A stretch of 64,000 bases of DNA, taken from the NCBI RefSeq assembly GCF_026151205.1, contig NC_087073.1:9314411-9378410 (forward strand), in the 5' to 3' direction. The stretch comes from Bolinopsis microptera. Taxonomy: Eukaryota > Ctenophora > Tentaculata > Lobata > Bolinopsidae. The stretch's first letter is position 1. Every line of letters begins with the position of its first letter. Positions 21,630 through 39,920 of this stretch are shown here, in pieces. A program made the translations under genes and the position numbers. The notes under the pieces were generated by a model. The model searched no databases and was not told the origin of the DNA. It saw only the letters and a program-made list of their open reading frames with translations.

Positions 21630-22933
21630 ACCTTGTAGCGCGATGCACTAGTGGGCCGCGCCGCGCATCAAATAATGTTTCTCGCTAGATCTGTAAGAAA
21701 ACAACAATTTCAGGAAGGGCGAGATGCACCACTGTGCACTGAACATCGCCAAGCTTTGAAGGATTGACATCGTGAATCAATATGTCACCTAGTCGACCGT
21801 TTTTGAAATCATGTGTGTAAATTGTTTGAATCACTTTCCTAGTGTGAGTCTTGGGGCAGAAAAAAGTCTAGGTAGCTGTATAATATAAGGCAGTAGCTAG
21901 GGTAGAGCTGAGGATCCATTACATATTGGATCCATGCGAAATCATACATCTGTGTAATGTCTCCTCGGTCGACTCAGCCGAATTATCGGAAACGTGACCG
22001 AGGGTGAAATTTGAGCAGTGTAAGGGCCTTGCCAAAAGATCAAGAATTTTTAGGATACACCTTCAGTACATATACAATATACATTGTAGTGTAGTCTAGT
22101 GCTGTGAACATAGTACTCAACTATAGTACTCCACTCGATTCCTCTATCTGCAATTAACTTAATCTACTGCATAGATCTATATACTAGATTTTACTCGGAT
22201 TTTTCAATTCAAATTTATTAATTTTTCGAATTTATTGACAGACGTTTATTTTTAGGTGTCTAACCTTTAAACGTTTACAGATTAATAATGGGAATAATAA
22301 AAAACAATATACACATAATATAACAATTACCCTATATAAAAATTCAATATAAATTCAATAGAAAACTAAATAAAATTTATAAACTTACTAAGTAGTATAA
22401 GTAAGCCAGTTTAAAGAACTGGCTCCAAATAGTTAGACAATTACAATTGTTGTATTTAAGTATATTGTTTGAAATTATATTGAAAAAATCGTCTACATAC
22501 TAGATCCTAACGGACTTCGTGAACTATAATAGTGTCCATGTGTAAAACACAGCACTATAAATCGTTAAATCACGAACTTGCGATGATGGTTAGGTCTATG
22601 TACAAGTTTGTAGAACAGCTTTCTTCCATCTTCATGAAGGGAAGAATTTGAACTAAATCCCTGACCTGTAAATGTAGCCGAAATATCTCCTTGTTTATTG
22701 TTTGTCTCCTTCTACCTGATATCTGAGGAGAAGAGCTATGAGAGATATATGATATTTATTGCTCATGATTTACGATTGTGATTTGCTAATTGCATCACTT
22801 GATTTAATTTATTGTATATCTCTTTGTTTATTTTAACATAAAGTTGGCTTTCTAGGAGCTGCAGCTAGCTGGCAAGCTGCTGCTAGGATCAGATGGTGAG
22901 GGTGCAGAACATTTTTATTAAGTCCATGATTAG
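21630..22933. other. Gene-free region
   Basis: No coding gene is supported. A 45-bp segment at about 22296-22345 (ACAATATACACATAATATA, CCCTATATAAA) recurs at 61852-61900 and 62555-62605 and appears to be the 3' tail of one retroelement family. Confidence 0.5.
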
Positions 22934-23775
22934 GGACACGTTTTTTTTAAAGTGTGGTGAGTTGCTGATTTCACCTTTTTCAAAGTAGAGTGCACAAAAT
23001 GAGGAAAAAGTCGCAATGCTTTTTAAAGTGCAAACATACATTTGTACATAGGATGAAGTGAAAATATTCAGCAGTTGTGATTTGAAAAAACGAAGTGCCA
23101 GGCTCAAGCAGAATATGACTTATGAGCAATTAAACTGAGTGCCAAAAATCAGCAAACCATTTTAACATCCAATTGACTAATTCCATTGATTTCGCCATAT
23201 TTTGCTCAAATATTGTTCACATAACACTAGTAGATTGGAGCGAGTAACTGTTTTCAGCATTTTAGTCATTATTAGCAATTCCAGTAAGTGACAGAATCCA
23301 GCAAAAAGTCATTTTTATATCTGAATACGACTACTCTATTGATGGTTCTTGTCAAAATATTAAAAAGATCAAGGCGCGACTGTGCTATTTTCTGGATAAG
23401 ATAATGTTTGGTTGTGTCTTTAAACTTATTCTTACATGTCTATGTGCGAGTCATCAGCAAAAAGTCACACATGTATCAGCTTGAAATTTATCTTTTTTTA
23501 ATTGATGAAATAAGTATCGAAATTTCAGTTCTCTTTTTCAGTCACCTTATTGACTTTTAGATTGAAGGTGCCATTAAGGTGCCACATAAGATCAGCTGAG
23601 TCAGTTACATCTTTCAAGACCAAACTTAAAACATACTTCTTTTCTCTAGCATTTGATTGATTTTGCATTTACATAGGTAAAATGAACTTGTCATGTCTAA
23701 TTTTCAATTAAACTAAGCTCAGTTAATGTAAGAGCCGCTTTAGAAAGCACTGGAGTTTATTATGGAGAGATAATA

Positions 23776-25755
23776 TTGAGCGACCGTGAGGAATCTGAAG
23801 GTACAGAAGAACCAGAGGAAAGCGACTGTGAGGAATCGGGAGATACAGAGGATCCTGTAGTGCAGGTGTTGAATGAAACTGAAGACAACACTATTAGTCG
23901 CGTGGTTGAAGAGAACTTGCCCAGAGTAGAGCCAGTGAAGATTGAAGAAGACTGGACCAATGTAGAGCCGGTGAAGAATGGAGCTCTCAATCTCAAGAAG
24001 GATGATATAGTGAGATTTAGAGGCCAAGAAACCGAAGACTGGACAAAAGGACTCGTGACAAGTCGGGCAGGAAAATCGACAGGTCAGTACAAGAATGAGT
24101 ATAACTTGGAGATAGAAGACGAAGAAGAAACCCTGGCCGTGGACTTAGACGGGATGACAGTGGAAAGACTCATGTTTTTGGAAGACGAAGAAGAGGACAG
24201 TGATGAGGAACTACTTTTCATAGAAGAAGACAGATTTGTATTTAGTGTGAGCAAGGTGTTCACAGAAGATCCTGGCGTAAAAGAAGCTAAAGAATTAGAG
24301 TTGTTAAAGTTTCGTGAGTTTGGAGTCTATGAAGAAGTAAGAGATGTGGGACAACCGTCAGTATCGTCTCGTTGGATAGTGACAAAGCGTAAAGAGAAAG
24401 TACGTGCGAGACTAGTTGCTAGGGGTTACGAAGAGAATTATCCCAGAGCTGACGCCCCGACATCAAACAAGACGAGTTTGAGATTACTGTTTGCAATAGC
24501 CGCAAGTGCAAGATGGAGTCTAGAGTCGCTAGATGTTACTGCAGCTTTTTTACAATCGGATGAAATGACTCGTGAGGTGTATTTGAAACCACCTGCTGAT
24601 ATCAGAAAGCAGGGTGTGATGTGGAGGTTAAAGAAACCGGTGTACGGTTTAGGAGATGCTGCCAGAAGATGGTACATAACGCTGAGCAAGTATCTAACAG
24701 AGAGAGGATGCACCATGTCTGTGCTAGACAAGTGTGTATTCAGATATGTGAGGAATGATAAGCTACACGGGATTGTTCTTACTCATGTAGATGATTTGTT
24801 GTATGCAGGAACACCGACTTTTCATCGAGAGATTATTGACAGAGTGAGACGAGATTTTAAAATCTCGAGGATCCACGCAGGAGTTTTCACATATTTAGGA
24901 TGGAACGTGAAGCAAGACACAGAAAAGGGTGTAATTCGTATCGATCAGAGAGGATATGGACAGAGCATCACAACAACAGAGCTGTCGATTGAACGGAAGA
25001 AACAGCCAGAGTCGAAGCTGACAGAAGAAGAAAAGAAAGTGTACCAGAAACAACTCGGGAGAATGTTGTGGCTTAGTGGCCAAACCCGTCCAGATTTGAG
25101 CTTTGATACACTGGAGCTGTCTACGTACAGCAGTAATGCTTGTGTCAAGCATGTGAAGGTGTTGAACAAAGTTACTAAGAAGATCGCAGGAGGACCAAAA
25201 TCACTGTGTTTCAAAGGCTTGGATCTGCAGAGAGACAACATTTCGATCACATTCTACACTGATGCTAGTGTTGGAAACACGTTCACAGAGAACGGAAGAC
25301 AGACACAGAGTGGGAGAGGTTACCTTGTTTTTCTAACTAACGGAAAAACGGCTAACTTAATCGACTGGAGTTCTAGGAAGATAAAACGTGTCGTGCACTC
25401 GGCGTTTGGAGCCGAAACTCTAGCTTGCATAGATGCCATGGGAGCTGCAATCTATGTCCGACAAATACTGTCAGAGATACTGTACGGAGATCCGAAGAGT
25501 GAAGTCATACCAATCAAAGGTTTCGCTGATTCTAAACAGTTACATGATCACGTTCATACATCGAAGCAGTGTGAAGAAAAGAGACTGAGACTCGACCTAG
25601 CAGAACTTCAACAAGCACTCTCCAACAAGACACTGAAGTCATTAACATGGATACCTACTGACATCATGTTGGCAGATTGTTTAACAAAGAAAGATGCAAA
25701 CTGCGAGCAGTTGTGCACTGTGATCGAGAGAGGAGAGTTTCTGGAAAGAGATTAA
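23776..25755 (+). CDS. Copia reverse transcriptase-RNase H, N-terminally truncated
   Basis: An open frame of about 660 codons, intact to its stop but with no credible start: the first codon here is TTG and the frame runs on upstream. An acidic linker comes first, then Copia RT motifs (RWIVTKRKEKVRARLVARGY, DVTAAFLQS, VYGLGDAARRWY, the catalytic THVDDLLYAG in place of the common YVDD), the connection (QLGRMLWLSGQTRPDLSFD) and RNase H (FYTDASVG, DWSSRKIKRVV, FGAETLA, GFADSKQLHDHVH, WIPTDIMLADCLTK). The RKIKRVV..AFGAE and ADCLTKK motifs fit the GalEa clade of metazoan Copia. The open frame suggests a fairly young insertion, but no promoter or integrase remains. Confidence 0.85.
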   Translation: MSDREESEGTEEPEESDCEESGDTEDPVVQVLNETEDNTISRVVEENLPRVEPVKIEEDWTNVEPVKNGALNLKKDDIVRFRGQETEDWTKGLVTSRAGKSTGQYKNEYNLEIEDEEETLAVDLDGMTVERLMFLEDEEEDSDEELLFIEEDRFVFSVSKVFTEDPGVKEAKELELLKFREFGVYEEVRDVGQPSVSSRWIVTKRKEKVRARLVARGYEENYPRADAPTSNKTSLRLLFAIAASARWSLESLDVTAAFLQSDEMTREVYLKPPADIRKQGVMWRLKKPVYGLGDAARRWYITLSKYLTERGCTMSVLDKCVFRYVRNDKLHGIVLTHVDDLLYAGTPTFHREIIDRVRRDFKISRIHAGVFTYLGWNVKQDTEKGVIRIDQRGYGQSITTTELSIERKKQPESKLTEEEKKVYQKQLGRMLWLSGQTRPDLSFDTLELSTYSSNACVKHVKVLNKVTKKIAGGPKSLCFKGLDLQRDNISITFYTDASVGNTFTENGRQTQSGRGYLVFLTNGKTANLIDWSSRKIKRVVHSAFGAETLACIDAMGAAIYVRQILSEILYGDPKSEVIPIKGFADSKQLHDHVHTSKQCEEKRLRLDLAELQQALSNKTLKSLTWIPTDIMLADCLTKKDANCEQLCTVIERGEFLERD

Positions 25756-26469
25756 CTTTGTTTGTTTGAATAATTTATTATTTTTTTAGCGTTTTTAACT
25801 TGCTAGTTACTTTTTTCCCTGACTACACGTTTTGAATAACGTATATTTTGGTGATTACACGTATTGAATATGATTTTATTGCGTGATTACACGTTTTGAG
25901 TAGCTTACTTACCTTATATTACTCATATTACGAGTATAGTTTACCTTACCGTATATAATTTCGATTAGAATAATGTTGCAAAATCACCATTTCTACCCTA
26001 ACATTTCACAATGACATTCATTCGAATTAGTATGTTAGTACATGTCAGTACAAGTAGTTTCACAGTTCATGGTACTAGTGTGGTTTATGTGACAGTAGTA
26101 AGGTTCGTATAGAGTGTTACACTGAGACTGTGACATGAGTTGTGACAGATTATATTTAGTTACGATATGAAAGAGGTGAAAAGATTGGTTATTTACTGTG
26201 AATTTACCAGTAGATAATGTTAAACACACGTTTGCTACGTGTATGGCAGTCAAAATTTTCTGTCTGAGAGATTGGGACATTTTCTTTGTTTGAAGTAACT
26301 AACGACTAGCAATTTTCTAATATTGGATTGTGAGAAGTTGAAATATTTTTACCGCGCACGCGCGTTCTTTTAAGCAATTTGAAGAATTCAGGATGACTAC
26401 GTGTCAAGTGTTTTTAAGTGTTTTTAAAGAGCTTCGAGCTATTTTCAAAAGTTTTTAAATAGGGGGGAA

Positions 26470-26758
26470 TGTTAGACTTAGCAGAATACTAATCATTATA
26501 TATTCATAGTATGAGAACCGGTTGAAGTTTGTAGAAAGAAGATTAAGTTTGTAGAAAGAAGATTTATGTTATTGTAGAGTATCAACCGGTACGTATTCCT
26601 TTAAACTATATATTTACAATGATCTATATACTACTATATATTTACAATGGATAATTGGAACTTTATATAACTATTTGAGTTTATATTATTAATGTAATAA
26701 ATCCTATTTATTACAGGTTCTGTTTCTATTACCAACCCAGCGAGTTTCTCTTGTAACA
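26470..26758 (+). repeat. Copia 3' LTR
   Basis: It starts TGTTAGAC directly after a polypurine tract and ends TTGTAACA, giving the expected TG...CA ends with TGTTA/TAACA inverted termini; 289 bp. No second LTR is found in the window. Confidence 0.8.
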
Positions 26759-28348
26759 CCGAGTGCCCAAATTCAGCATATCAGTCATATAGATAAATGA
26801 TGTAAAAAGACAAAAATTGTCCATTTCTTGATCCATGGGTGTACAAGTGTTAGTTTAAGCATCTATTTCGAAAAGTAATGTGTTCATAAAGGGGTCAAAA
26901 ACAGATAATAATATTAGAGTACCACTAATCAGCTGTAGTGACTGCTGCAGCCAGCGTGGGAATTACCAACTATTGGAAGTCAATATCAGCATTATCAATC
27001 ATCTCAAACCACCAAATTGTTTATGTTGCAGATACGAATCTTAGTTTAGTTATATCCTGAAAATTTAAACAACAAATGTGTCCTGAAAATCAATTAAAAA
27101 GTGACTTATTTGACAGAAATAGTCATTCTTACTGCTAAATGGCACTCCTTTTAGTTCAGAATATTGTTTGAGGGAGCGTTGTGCCTTTTTTGTTTAATGT
27201 GGCACAATTTTGTTGCACTGTGTGCCATTATTCAGCTTAAAATGACTTATTTTTCTAGGCATATACCAATGGTAAATCACATAAAATTTGTGCTTTGTAA
27301 GCAGTGTTGTGATAACCTGCTATAACTAACTTAAAACTGGCACAATGAACTTCAAACATCAATAGTATGTCCCAAATTTCCATGATGAACATGATATTGT
27401 TGTCAGAAATCTACTTTATCGTGCCAATATTCAGCAAAAAGTCATTTCTATGAAGATTTTAAGCTAAAAATATTATTTATAAAATGACTTTTTGCTGAAT
27501 TAGAACACACAATATCGTTAGATTTTGTAAAGAATCATCTTAATGAACCTGCTTATGCTGTCAGACATCAATTGTATAGTGCCAATATTCAGCAAAGAGT
27601 CATTTCTTTCTAATTTTTAATCGTGATGAATTTGACCTAAAAATGACTTTTTACTGAAAACTGACACACTCTTAAGTTGATTTTCGGACAGAATGCTGTT
27701 GAGCAGACTTAATCTCGACAGTATGATTGAAAAACGTTCTAATTTTTTGCTTTCTAGCTACTGCAATGTAAAAAAACTCAATTGTAATTTTGTGAGTGAA
27801 TTTTTACTGAATACAGGCACACAATAGGTTTTTTCTAGGTTACATTATTACAGACCAACGTTTCTTGAAAGTTGTTACAGTTCATTCACAAGCTGATCGA
27901 AAGTATGGGCCTTGTACAACCCCTTCAACCAAACTAGAAATTTGACCAAACAAATGACTTTTTGCTTATTTTGAGCACAGTTCAAGTATTCCTACCCCAA
28001 TCCAAATATTCTTTGAATAATTCTGAGACATAATCTGAATTTTGAACAGAAAAGTCGCAAAATTCAGTTTTTTACGTGCGTTTTAAACATTATAGTCCAA
28101 AATGCTGAAAACTGGCACTACCTTGGTACTATATTATGACATATTAACTAACTAATGGATTTTCCTTACAGGGGCAGTTAAGATTGAAGGCATTTCTGTG
28201 CAACACTTTCTAGTTACTAGTCATTTTACTTTCATTGTCAAAAGTGTCATGGCACTCAAAGTCATTTTCACCACACTTAAAAAAAAACGTGTCCTTAGCA
28301 ATAAATTATTGTGAAAGCATACTATAAATAATGGGCAGATCCAATTAC

Positions 28349-30022
28349 GTTGGGTAGTCGGAAAGATGCCCTAAATTACAGGCCAGTGTCACTTACATGC
28401 ATTTTATGTAAATTATATGAAAAATTAGTAAGGAGGCATATTATGAGTTTTGTTAGTAAGAAGATAAATCCAAACCAGCATGGATTTGTAGAAGGTAAAT
28501 CTTGTTTATCTAATCTATTAGAGAGTGTAGAATGTATCATCGAACTATTAGAAGATGGTGCACCCGTAGATGTGTTTTACTTAGATTTTTGTAAAGCATT
28601 TGATAGTGTTCCACATCATAGACTACTTACAAAAATGAGAAATTTGGGTATAAGTGGTAACACTTTAGATATTGTGAAAGACTTTTTATCTGGAAGAAGA
28701 TTTAAGACATTTGTTGGTGGAGCATATTCCTACCTTCGTGATGTTTTATCAGGCGTCCCACAAGGGTCTGTTTTAGGTCCTTTATTGTTTGTCATTTTTA
28801 TCAATGACTTGCCTGATTGTATTAATGGTATATCAAAACTGTTTGCAGATGATCTTAAAGTTATTATGGATGCCAATGACACTGAAAGCACTTTCAATAT
28901 GTTAGAAAGCTTGCAATACTGGCAAAATGTGTGGCTGTTAAAGTTTAATCCTAGCAAATGCAAAATAATGCATGTTCCATTTAATGAAAATCCCCTTCAA
29001 GAATATGTATTTAGTGGTGTTACACTTGAATGTATTGAAGCAGAGAAAGATCTTGGAGTTTTAACTTCTTCAGATTTGAAATGGTCGAAACATATTAAAA
29101 GTTGTATTAGTAAAGCAAACAGTATGATTGCATGGGTTACAAGGAATCTCATTATAAGAGAAATTAATGTTATGAGAAATGTTTATAAAACTATAATAAG
29201 ACCCCACTTGGAGTATTGTGCTCAGTTGTGGTCTCCACCTGCCTGCCATGGGAATTGGGCTACTATCATTGAACTGGAAAATGTCCAGAGAAGGTTCACA
29301 CGCCTTATTGATGATATTGGAACACTTCCTTACAGTGAAAGGTTGGATGCCTTACAGATTACAACACTCGTGCAGAGAGACGGGTTAGAGGAGATTTGAT
29401 TGAAGCCTACAAAATTGTAAATGGATTGGTTGAGTATGGAAAAGATATTTTCAATTTAAGTAGATCGGGAGATAAAATTGTTAGCACTAAATCTAACAAT
29501 ATTGATAGAAATATTAAAACCTTGTCTAATAATTTTTTATCAGAGCGTGTTATCAGCTTTTGGAATAAATTGCCATCTTTTGTTAGAAATTCAGTGTCTG
29601 TTATTGATTTTAAAATTAATCTAGAAGAATTTAAAAAGACTAATAATTTAGTAGACACAGGCAACTTTTGGGAAGTGTCAAATATAGTTTTAGCAAAAAT
29701 AGAGGGTGTAAATTATATCGAAAAGAAGAAGCAACAAGTCCAATATTTATATAAAAATCCGTGTGTTGCCAAGAGAAAGGGAATAAATATCTCATGAATT
29801 TGTTTTTATTTATTTATTTTTTAAATTAACGGTTTTTAACTTTTAAAACTTTTTTATATGTAAATAAATTATGACAATTATGTTAGTTATAGAATTTGTT
29901 TGTTTTTTAATGACGAAGGCTGTGAAATGTTCACAGTTCTGATAATGAGGAAATCAGAAAGAATGTTTAAAACTAGTGATGATGTTTATGTCATTATTCT
30001 TAATCTAATCTAATCTAATCTG
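28349..30022 (+). mobile_element. 5'-truncated LINE with (TCTAA)n tail
   Basis: A non-LTR retrotransposon lacking its endonuclease part. It begins within RT near GSRKDALNYRPVSL and ends in a TCTAA microsatellite at about 29997-30022. The last about 55 bp are repeated at 18066-18120. It lies just outside the right end of element A (28294). No convincing target-site duplication was seen. Confidence 0.85.
28350..29797 (+). pseudogene. LINE reverse transcriptase, frameshifted
   Basis: The frame to 29399 carries RT motifs in order: LNYRPVSLTCILCKLYEKLV, NPNQHGFVEGKSCLSNLL, YLDFCKAFDSVPHHRLL, SGVPQGSVLGPLLFVIFIND, KLFADDLKVI (catalytic FADD), NPSKCKIM and EKDLGVLTSSDLKWSKHI. A two-base GA expansion around 29375-29385 shifts the frame. 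Coding resumes as RGDLIEAYKIVNGL and NFLSERVISFWNKLPSFVRN, up to a stop at 29797. The fit is to the CR1/jockey-like branch of LINEs. Only the C-terminal half of the polyprotein is present. Confidence 0.85.
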
Positions 30023-31194
30023 AATACCGTAACGTGGTAACAGTCAATGGTAAATAAACAAAGGTTTCTTTGCATGCTGTAGTAATAAGCATTAACTAAA
30101 CCCCATTTCTCTCAGCTGACCCCTATTTCTCTCGAACACCCCCAAATCTCTGAACTTGATGATAGCTCATTGACATTGTTGGTTTTTATACGAAAAATCG
30201 TGCTGGAAGTTCCAAATTGTGCTAAAACGTGTGGAAAACGACTGCTGGTGAAATAGCGTGTGGAAACAGCTTTTAGTTCGAATTTGTGTGAAAAACCTTT
30301 AAAAGCGTGATTCCGCACTGGCTTTACTTTAAATAAGTTGCCTCTAGCTATGTATCATTAAATGAAACAAAATTTAAGTAAAACAAAATTTAAATTTTAT
30401 TGCCATTACAATGAATAATGATATCATAATAAATATAAGTAGACATCGGATAATAAACTTGTTAAGTACCATTGTGTTATATATGTGATGGTGTGATGGC
30501 TAGCATGGCTAAGTCTCTCTCCTAGCCGGACAGTACTGTAGAGAAGAGAACTATGTGATGCCAGATATGATGGTGTCCTACGTGATTCTAAAAATCAACT
30601 TTTGGATGTGCGTTCAGTTCTTGCATGTTGACAATTAATTGACACATGATGACTGGCTAAGGGAATACATTAGAGAAGTCTCCCAGATTTTTAACTACTG
30701 TATGAATATCTATGATATATAAGTTGATGCATCAAACATTCTATTTTGGGCTATAATTCTAATGTACCCAATCTCCAGGTTGAAATTATATCAATTACAT
30801 TCTCAAACTTCTTATGCTTTCTTGAAAATTTAATAGTTTGTGGGTTTGTTAAATAGAGCCCTCTTTGCTGTACAATTTCTCATTGTGTGAGAACAATCTG
30901 GTTTTGTGTTTAGGAAATTCCTAAGATACACATTTGTGCATTGTTAGATCCCTACCATAAATAGCAATTATATCTGTTTTCTTTTGTAAGGCACTGAGAC
31001 CCTACATACTACAGAGTTACCTCAATGAGTAAATCATCTCCGTACTTTGATATGTGTCACAGGTTGAAGCTACAGCTTGTATTGCTGTAACCAACGTGTT
31101 ATGCCAACATGTGCTATTCAAAGATAGTCTTTTAACAAATTTCTAACTCATTTAACTATTACAATTGATCAAATTGACCACACTAGGGTTCAGA
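30023..31194. other. Upstream region of Rab11
   Basis: No coding exon is supported. Imperfect repeats of GCGTGTGGAAA-type sequence occur at about 30220-30310. A splice-acceptor-like agggttcag ends 1 nt before the Rab11 ATG, so the promoter probably lies further upstream with a non-coding exon, or the transcript is trans-spliced. Confidence 0.45.
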
Positions 31195-37627
<6,433 letters not shown>

Positions 37628-38469
37628 GTGGATCAGTCACATGCCGATATTATGATTAACTGTATCTGTAGCCCTAGCGATTGTAGCGCGACTAGGGGTG
37701 CTTACTTTATGGTACGCGGTGTGTCAATGTTAAATAATCTGGAAGGCGGGTCTTTTAATTATGTTTTCTCGAATATATTGCGGCTGGACAACTTGCTTAG
37801 TCCATAGTATTAATCAAACATAGCTGATATAATTCTGCATATTAACTAATTAATAATTCGCTATCGGATTGTGTTAATTTCTTCTCAGTATATACCATGG
37901 TTTAGATTCAATAACATACTATATAATTGCAATTCTGGAAATTAATACTGTAAAATTAAATCGATAATCGTGTATTTGTAACTTATTCTTGTAGATATGA
38001 TACTGGTACTATACGTGTGGCTTGCACGTGTGATATTACCGCATCATTATAACATGGCACGGCAATTGTTTAGTGTTTATGTTCAGTTTGATAACTTTAA
38101 ATAGTTCAAAATACCCCAGTTTAATTCAGGAAATGATTGGTTAGCGCATGTCATTTGAATTTTCAAATATGATATACTTTTGTTAATTGAACTTTCGTTT
38201 ATTAAGACATGTAAGCACAAATGATTTTTAAAATTTTGTGTGCTTTGATAGTCCAATATGTTATAAGAAATTTGTCGTAACATGATGTTTTATTTGGTCC
38301 AATCGAAAGCTCCATTTCCGAATATGAGATATTTCCTAAAGGTGTGAGACAAAACCGATCTTACCAGAATATACGTCAAGTTAAATCATCATCAAAAAAA
38401 AGCATCAAATGAGAATAAATATTGATAAAAATGTACTTAGCTATTTAGTTTTTTCGCTCTGTTCACTGT
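37628..38469. other. Downstream of Rab11, no gene seen
   Basis: AT-rich sequence without recognised coding exon, repeat or RNA gene. Confidence 0.5.
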
Positions 38470-38590
38470 TATGCTGCACACGATTCATGTACTCTAGTTC
38501 GACACGCACTATAGTTCGACAACCTAAGTTCTTCAGATATCACCCTTGTCGAACTAGAGTCCAGGTAGCGTACTCTAGTTCGACAAATGG
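38470..38590. repeat. CTCTAGTTCGACA repeat cluster, copy 1
   Basis: Several direct and inverted copies of CTCTAGTTCGACA, including TGTCGAACTAGAGT, spacer CCAGGTAGCG, then ACTCTAGTTCGACA. A second cluster in the same orientation lies at 41651-41785. Confidence 0.8.
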
Positions 38591-38722
38591 TTTTTGCTTG
38601 TGATCCAACGGCTATTACCGGTCCTCATCATAGGATCACAGCCCACAGGTTTCAATAGCAGATAAAAAGATTTTCTGACATCTAGCAACCAGCGGTTAGA
38701 AATTCCATAACCTTCCAGTATA

Positions 38723-39228
38723 CCTTACAAGACATATTTATAACGTACGAAATGTGGCGGTTTTCCGAAAATTTCGCCATATTTTCGGACCGCCAAAATT
38801 TCGGTCGTCGTAATAGAATCCGTCGCATTATCTTTTAGCTTATTTCAATGACTGTGCCTTCACTGCTTTATTTTGTTTCTAAAAAGTAATATCAAGTAAA
38901 ATAAATAAATAAATTCTGGCATCTTGGGACAAATTATCACCACACCAATGACGAATTGAATGTCAAGCAATACAGTTTAAATTTGCATTAAAATACATGT
39001 ATGTGCTAACATGAAAGTCTTACAGTCTTAATACAGACTAAATTTGAACATGATTTTACTGAATTTCAGAAATTTCCTTACTGCTTACTGTCACAAAAAA
39101 TGATGAAAAATACCCTTATTTTCTGTGACGTCCGAAATTTGACGGTTTTTGTTCAATTTCGCCATATTTTCGGACCGCCAAAATTTCGGTCGTCGCAAAT
39201 TAGGCCGCCATAAATATGTCTTGTAAGG
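38723..39228. mobile_element. MITE with CCTTACAAGACATATTTAT ends
   Basis: A 506-bp element with terminal inverted repeats CCTTACAAGACATATTTAT and a TA duplication at each side (38721-38722, 39229-39230), as in Tc1/mariner-type MITEs. A roughly 40-bp internal direct repeat (CGCCATATTTTCGGACCGCC and following) occurs near both ends, about 38780 and 39160. Confidence 0.85.
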
Positions 39229-39383
39229 TAGTTTTAATTCTCCTGTTTGCTACTCGGTTCTGGTCTAGCTAATATAACAGGAAAATGGATTGATATTTCC
39301 GACTATTTCCGGTCGGTTCAGCAGCCAAATTTCTAGACTGGTACTCGATAATATAAAATGTGGTATGTGGGACCTTATCAGAT

Positions 39384-39510
39384 CTTATTTGAACGGACAT
39401 TAATTGAACGATGGAGGTCCTTAGTCCTAACAGTAAAATTCATCTTAATGTCCGTTCAAATAAAGTCCGTCCGTTTAAGGTCCGTCCAAGTTAAAGTCCG
39501 TTGAATTTGT
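39384..39510. repeat. GTCCGTTCAAATAA hairpin and tandem repeat
   Basis: TTATTTGAACGGACATTAA (39385-39403) and its perfect reverse complement (39445-39463) can form a 19-bp stem with a 41-nt loop. It is followed by tandem GTCCGT-containing units. Confidence 0.75.
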
Positions 39511-39920
39511 TTCCATAATTACTCCACTGCGAACTCATGTCTTATCTATACTACTACTAGGATATGATAACTTTTTAATTTCTGTCATCGGAATAAACTA
39601 TATTATCGTATAACTACTATAACCAATAACGTATTTCGATTCGTAATTTGAATTTTGGCAGTTCTATCCGCGGTGATTTCCATCCAAAAGAGTGTATTAA
39701 CTGATTGACAATGACATGTATAACAAGCAGACCAACTTATTAACTTGATTACCTTAATATCAAAGATGTCACATAAGATACAGCTTCATGTCATATAACA
39801 CAGGGGCATCTGACAAAAACTATTATCTGCCCGTATTTGGTATTATATTTGCAAGTGAATGATGGGATCCAGAGGCAGAAGAGACCCTAATAAAAATACC
39901 AACAAATAATTCCTTGCATA

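Larger units (their letters stand above)
23690..26758 (+). mobile_element. 5'-truncated GalEa-like Copia retrotransposon
   Basis: The 3' half of a Ty1/Copia element: reverse transcriptase-RNase H coding region, polypurine tract (AGGGGGGAA, 26461-26469) and one LTR. Gag, protease, integrase core and the 5' LTR are absent, so the left boundary (about 23690-23750) is only a guess. It interrupts element A: the motif array resumes right after the LTR. Three copies of a TGATTACACGT-type unit lie at about 25820-25905 between the ORF and the LTR. Confidence 0.85.
22934..28294. mobile_element. Element A: TIR transposon with internal motif array, Copia nested inside
   Basis: The ends are 27-bp terminal inverted repeats with one mismatch: left GGACACGTTTTTTTTAAAGT (22934 onward), right GGACACGTTTTTTTTTAAGT on the minus strand (from 28294); both continue to GTGGTGA. 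They are flanked by a perfect 4-bp target duplication, TTAG (22930-22933 and 28295-28298). Inside, a motif close to AGCAAAAAGTCATTT, often preceded by GTGCCAATATTC, recurs in both orientations (for example 23300, 23456, 27433, 27485 inverted, 27591, 27644 inverted, 27955 inverted). No transposase frame was found, so it is non-autonomous. Without the nested Copia it would be about 2.3 kb. Superfamily is not assigned. Confidence 0.75.
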
